The notes beneath the pieces were generated by a model. It saw only the letters and a list, made by a program, of their open reading frames with translations. It was not told the origin of the DNA and searched no databases. The position numbers and the translations under genes were made by a program. Source: a bacterium (GTDB taxonomy: Bacteria > UBP18 > UBA7526). Taken from it: a stretch of 6,776 bases of DNA. Positions 3,888-6,776 of this stretch are shown piece by piece. Numbering within the stretch: position 1 is the stretch's first letter; the number at the start of each line of letters is the position of its first letter. The DNA is taken from NCBI GenBank assembly GCA_011049955.1, contig DRGV01000053.1, positions 1 to 6,776 on the forward strand, written 5' to 3'.

Positions 3888-4722
3888 TTGAAAGCACTGA
3901 TTGTCTATTTTTCTCAGACAGGGAATACGGAGAAGGTGGTCCGGGCCATTGCTAAAGGAATAAAAAGTACAGATAATTCCTGCACCTTAATCACCTTAAA
4001 AGAAATAGAATTAAGAAAAGTTGAAAAATTATGATCTAATCGGTATCGGCACCCCGGTTTTCTACTTTCAAAAGCCCTAGAATGTAAGGGATTTTATTAA
4101 AAAACTTTCTTTCTTAAAGGATAAGTTGAATTTCATCTTCTGCACCCATGGTGGCCAGGATGCTAATACTCTACCAAGAATGGCAAAAGGACTGAAGGAA
4201 AGAGGTTTGTTAGTTTTGGGGGAATTAAGTATCAGGGGTTATGATTCCTTTCAGCTCTATATTGAGTTTAACTATAGCAAGGGCCATCCGGACGAAAAGG
4301 ACTTAGAAGAGGCAGAAAAATTTGGCCAAGAGATGGTCAAAAACTATAGGTTAGTTAAAGAAGGGAATCGATTAAACATTCTTCCCGAATTTAAGTTCAG
4401 GTTTTCCTTGCTTCATCTTTCTTCTCTATGGCTAACGAAGGGGAGAGTAAATAAACATCTACCAAAAATAGAAGTAGATAAAGAGGAATGCATTAAATGT
4501 GGCAAGTGCGCCGAGATATGTCCCTCGGGAATAATAAAACTCAATCCCTATCCTATACGTAAAGGAGACTGTACCAGATGCTATTGCTGTGAGAAGATAT
4601 GTCCTCAAGGGGCAGTAGTTGTAAACTGGAGACCAACCAAGAGGCTTTTAGGTACTTTTAGAACCTGCGATCGGGTTGTCAGAGCACCTTTTAGAATATT
4701 TACCCAGCACCTTTTACTTTGA
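3888..4722 (+). pseudogene. Broken flavodoxin/2[4Fe-4S] ferredoxin fusion protein (EFR1-like)
   Basis: The reading begins at TTG 3888, with GGAGTGAG (3878-3885) as ribosome-binding site. It gives a flavodoxin start with the FMN-phosphate loop SQTGNT at residues 9-14. After 48 codons this frame ends at TGA 4032-4034. The family sequence continues one frame over from 4030 (YDLIGIGTPVFYF), hits TAG at 4078-4080, and then runs unbroken to TGA 4720-4722. The last part holds FCTHGG, completing the flavodoxin fold. It also holds two ferredoxin clusters, CIKCGKCAEICP and CTRCYCCEKICP, each CxxCxxCxxxCP. The restored length of about 278 residues fits the 'EFR1 family ferrodoxin' group, low-potential electron carriers. 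A TTG at 4126 could start a 198-residue product holding the ferredoxin part, but it would lack the FMN loop and has no obvious ribosome-binding site. A +1 shift near 4029 plus a local indel pair near 4075-4085 would explain both lesions. Genuine decay is likeliest; sequencing error is possible. Confidence 0.75.
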
Positions 4723-4753
4723 AATATCTTTTCGTAACAGAAAGGTGCTGGGT
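4702..4753. repeat. 13-bp perfect inverted repeat across the end of the ferredoxin reading frame
   Basis: ACCCAGCACCTTT (4702-4714) and AAAGGTGCTGGGT (4741-4753) are exact reverse complements with a 26-nt loop. The loop contains the stop codon at 4720-4722. The right arm ends 9 bp before the AAAGGAG ribosome-binding site (4762-4768) of the radical SAM gene. No T-run follows on either strand. It could be an RNA stem that tunes expression of the downstream gene, or the ends of a small inserted element. Confidence 0.65.
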
Positions 4754-4773
4754 TCAGAGCAAAAGGAGATTAA

Positions 4774-6039
4774 ATGAAATTAAAACTAATTGTTCCAATA
4801 ACCAGAGAACAAAAAGGGTGGACAAAGTTTTTTGCCCTTCCTCCCCTGAACCTTCTCTATGTAGCAGCATTGACCCCGAAGGATGTAGAGGTAACCCTTA
4901 TTGATGAGCATATAGATAGAATCGATTTTGAAGAAGAGGTTGATCTGGTGGGGATTACCTCCCTTACCGCTACCGCTCCACGAGCCTATGAAATTGGCGA
5001 TGAATTCAAAAAGCGTGGGGTAAAAGTAGTCTTGGGTGGGATTCATCCTTCAGCGCTTCCCCAGGAGGCCATTCAGCATGCGGATAGCATAGTCATTGGG
5101 GAAGCAGAGAATCTCTGGCCAGAGGTAATTGAGGATTTTAAAAAGAAAAGATTAAAAAAATTCTATCAATCCCCACAGAAACCAAGTTTAGAAAACCTGC
5201 CCCTTCCCAGAAGGGACTTACTCCAGGGGAAGAGATACCTGACCAAGAACTTCATCCAGACAACCCGGGGCTGTCCCTTTGACTGCGATTTCTGTTCCGT
5301 GACCAAGTTCTTTGGCAGAAGACATCGTTTTCGACCAGTAAAAGATGTTGTAAAAGAGATTGAAAGCTTAAAAGGGAATTTTACCGTCTTTGCTGACGAT
5401 AATGTTGTCGCTCATACTAAGTACGCCAAAGAACTCTTTAAGGCCTTAATCCCCTACAAGAAAAGATGGTTCAGTCAGGCGGATTTAAGCATAGCACAGG
5501 ATGAAGAACTTCTCAAGTTGGCTGCCCAGAGCGGTTGCGAGGGGGTCTATATTGGGTTTGAATCCTTATCTGACATTGGTTTAAAGAAGTTCAAAAAATA
5601 TATCAATTTTAAGGATGCCATTAATAGACTAAAAAAGCATGGCATCCGGGTAGAAGGTTCCTTTATCTTTGGCTTTGACTCTGACGATAAGAAAGTATTC
5701 GAAAAGACCCTTAGATTTGCCCAGGAGTTGAGGCTTGATATGGCTACTTTTCATTTATTAACTCCGTTACCTGGAACCCAACTCTATGAAAAGTTAGAGA
5801 GAGAGAATAGGATAGTGGAGCGGGATTGGTCAAAGTATGATTTATCAACCGTGGTATTTCAACCCCAGCAGATGACCAGAGAGGAATTACAAGAGGGTGT
5901 CCGTTGGACGATGAAGAAGTTTTACTCCCTCTTCTCTATGACTAAAAGGTTATTTCCCCCTCCCTTCAAGACTCTACCTCATATCATAGCCTATAATCTG
6001 AGCCGTAAAACTTATCTTCTCCGGTCACTTAAAAGATGA
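4774..6039 (+). CDS. B12-binding-type radical SAM enzyme
   Basis: This is a 421-residue cytoplasmic protein of the class that joins an N-terminal cobalamin-binding-type (Rossmann-like) domain (residues 1-130) to a radical SAM TIM-barrel. The N-terminal domain shows PPLNLLYVAAL (23-33), VTLIDEHIDRID (40-51), GITSLTATA (60-68), VVLGGIHPSALP (85-96) and IGEAE (108-112). The classic DxHxxG cobalamin ligand motif is not clear, so B12 binding is uncertain. The radical SAM [4Fe-4S] motif CxxxCxxC is at Cys167, Cys171 and Cys174 (RGCPFDCDFC), followed by FADDNVV, GVYIGFESL and a GSFIFGFDSDD strand. The PLPGTQLYEKL segment and the C-terminal tail resemble the DUF4070-type tail of this class. Relatives include methyltransferases and enzymes modifying lipids or hopanoids; the substrate here cannot be assigned. 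AAAGGAG (4762-4768) sets the ATG start, 51 bp after the broken flavodoxin/ferredoxin gene. That gene's product would have been a plausible reductant. Confidence 0.85.
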   Translation: MKLKLIVPITREQKGWTKFFALPPLNLLYVAALTPKDVEVTLIDEHIDRIDFEEEVDLVGITSLTATAPRAYEIGDEFKKRGVKVVLGGIHPSALPQEAIQHADSIVIGEAENLWPEVIEDFKKKRLKKFYQSPQKPSLENLPLPRRDLLQGKRYLTKNFIQTTRGCPFDCDFCSVTKFFGRRHRFRPVKDVVKEIESLKGNFTVFADDNVVAHTKYAKELFKALIPYKKRWFSQADLSIAQDEELLKLAAQSGCEGVYIGFESLSDIGLKKFKKYINFKDAINRLKKHGIRVEGSFIFGFDSDDKKVFEKTLRFAQELRLDMATFHLLTPLPGTQLYEKLERENRIVERDWSKYDLSTVVFQPQQMTREELQEGVRWTMKKFYSLFSMTKRLFPPPFKTLPHIIAYNLSRKTYLLRSLKR

Positions 6040-6097
6040 TGTATCATGAAACGGAAAGAATTTTAAACTGTCAAACTGATTTTAATCGGGGGAGAAG

Positions 6098-6776
6098 GTG
6101 AAGAGAGTACTAGCGACTCTAATTTTTCTGCTGATGGGAATAACGACAATGGTGTGGGGAGAGGATTACGAATTTGTCAAGAAGTGGGGAGAATGTGGAA
6201 GGTGGGATGGGGCCTTCCAGTATCCCATGGGCATCACCCTGGATAGCCGGGGGAATATCTATGTGGCAGATAAGCAGAATAACTCCTTCCAGAAGTTTGA
6301 TTCCCAAGGGAATTTCATCGCCAGATGGCCCAGGAAATCTGAACTTGGGGCTGAATTATACTACCCCTATGATTTGGCAGTAGATATGCTGGGTTATATC
6401 TATGTTGTCAATTCCTATAGCCACTCCGTTAAAAAATTCACTTCCCAGGGGAAGTTCGTTGCCCGCTGGGGCAACGAAGGTCAGGGGGATGGCCAGTTCC
6501 ACTATCCCTTTGGCATAGATGTTGACTCCTGGGGAAATATCTACGTGAGCGACTACGGTAATAACAGGATTCAGAAGTTTGATTCTCAGGGGAAGTTCCT
6601 TTTTTCTTTTGGAGAAGAGGGGAAGAAGGAAGGAGAGTTTAGAGTTCCCTCAGATATCGCTGTCGATAGATTGGGGAATATCTATATTGCTGATACCAAG
6701 AATAATAGGATTCAGAAGTTCGATTCTAAGGGAAAATTTCTCTTTACCTGGGGAACGAAAGGGAAGGGTCCGGGAG
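6098..6776 (+). CDS. Secreted NHL-repeat beta-propeller protein, 3' end beyond the window
   Basis: The frame opens at GTG 6098 after GGGGGAG (6088-6094) and stays open to the window end (226 codons seen). Residues 1-20 form a Sec signal peptide (KR, hydrophobic core, cleavage near MVWG). Four NHL repeats of about 45 residues follow, starting near residues 40, 88, 134 and 181. Each has the pattern YPxGIxVDxxGNIYVxDxxNNRIQKFDSxGKF, so the protein is a beta-propeller, probably six-bladed when complete. NHL propellers of this kind are usually extracytoplasmic binding modules for protein, peptidoglycan or carbohydrate; no catalytic residues are visible. The ATG at codon 13 is less likely as a start because it would split the signal peptide. 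The second repeat is the most diverged (GYIYVVNSYSHSV). The gene starts 58 bp after the radical SAM gene on the same strand and may share its transcript. The family is firm; the function is not known. Confidence 0.88.
   Translation, partial: MKRVLATLIFLLMGITTMVWGEDYEFVKKWGECGRWDGAFQYPMGITLDSRGNIYVADKQNNSFQKFDSQGNFIARWPRKSELGAELYYPYDLAVDMLGYIYVVNSYSHSVKKFTSQGKFVARWGNEGQGDGQFHYPFGIDVDSWGNIYVSDYGNNRIQKFDSQGKFLFSFGEEGKKEGEFRVPSDIAVDRLGNIYIADTKNNRIQKFDSKGKFLFTWGTKGKGPG

Noticed and set aside
4020..4036. Programmed frameshift in the flavodoxin gene
   Set aside because: There is no convincing slippery heptamer. A +1 slip from TTA to TAT would re-pair poorly, and a second in-frame stop at 4078 would still end translation.
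4719..4904. 61-residue plus-strand frame starting TTG 4719
   Set aside because: It overlaps the start of the radical SAM gene in another frame, lacks a ribosome-binding site and begins inside the hairpin at 4702-4753.
6174..6383. 69-residue plus-strand frame and the 62-residue minus-strand frame at 6119-6307
   Set aside because: Both lie within the NHL-repeat gene, whose own frame has a signal peptide and regular repeats.

Overview
This looks like a window from an uncultivated Gram-negative bacterium. Bacterial-style tRNA genes with encoded CCA ends, a LolA-type periplasmic carrier and Sec signal peptides point to a diderm. The A+T-rich, lysine-rich coding style and the many short-period intergenic repeats resemble metagenome-derived candidate phyla such as Omnitrophota. 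That placement is only an impression, because no phylogenetic marker here settles it.

Layout. Positions 1-155 (minus strand) hold the middle of a 3-isopropylmalate dehydratase small subunit (leuD) whose N-terminal part is missing. Positions 159-767 are non-coding: 7-bp-period repeats in opposite orientations flank a 33-nt hairpin. An intact purA (768-2054, adenylosuccinate synthase) follows. Positions 2055-2324 carry a multi-hairpin element and a good promoter for a tRNA cluster (2325-2805) with tRNA-Lys(UUU), tRNA-Glu(UUC) and tRNA-Val(UAC). The tRNA-Glu gene lies inside a second tRNA-Glu gene that is cut into three pieces by two insertions. This nested arrangement is the most unusual thing in the window.

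The right half carries a LolA-family gene (3040-3693) with its own extended -10 promoter, then a mirrored heptad-repeat block. Next is a broken flavodoxin/2[4Fe-4S] ferredoxin fusion gene (3888-4722) with one frameshift and one in-frame stop. A B12-binding-type radical SAM enzyme follows (4774-6039), and then the start of a secreted NHL-repeat beta-propeller protein (6098 to the window end, GTG start).

The plus-strand genes from 3888 onward are closely spaced (51 and 58 bp gaps) and may be co-transcribed. No known pathway is recognised that unites them. The flavodoxin/ferredoxin would be a plausible electron donor for the radical SAM enzyme, but it appears inactivated. No CRISPR array, transposase or phage gene was seen. 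The recurring theme is degenerate short-period repeats and small palindromic elements between genes, in one case inside a tRNA gene.
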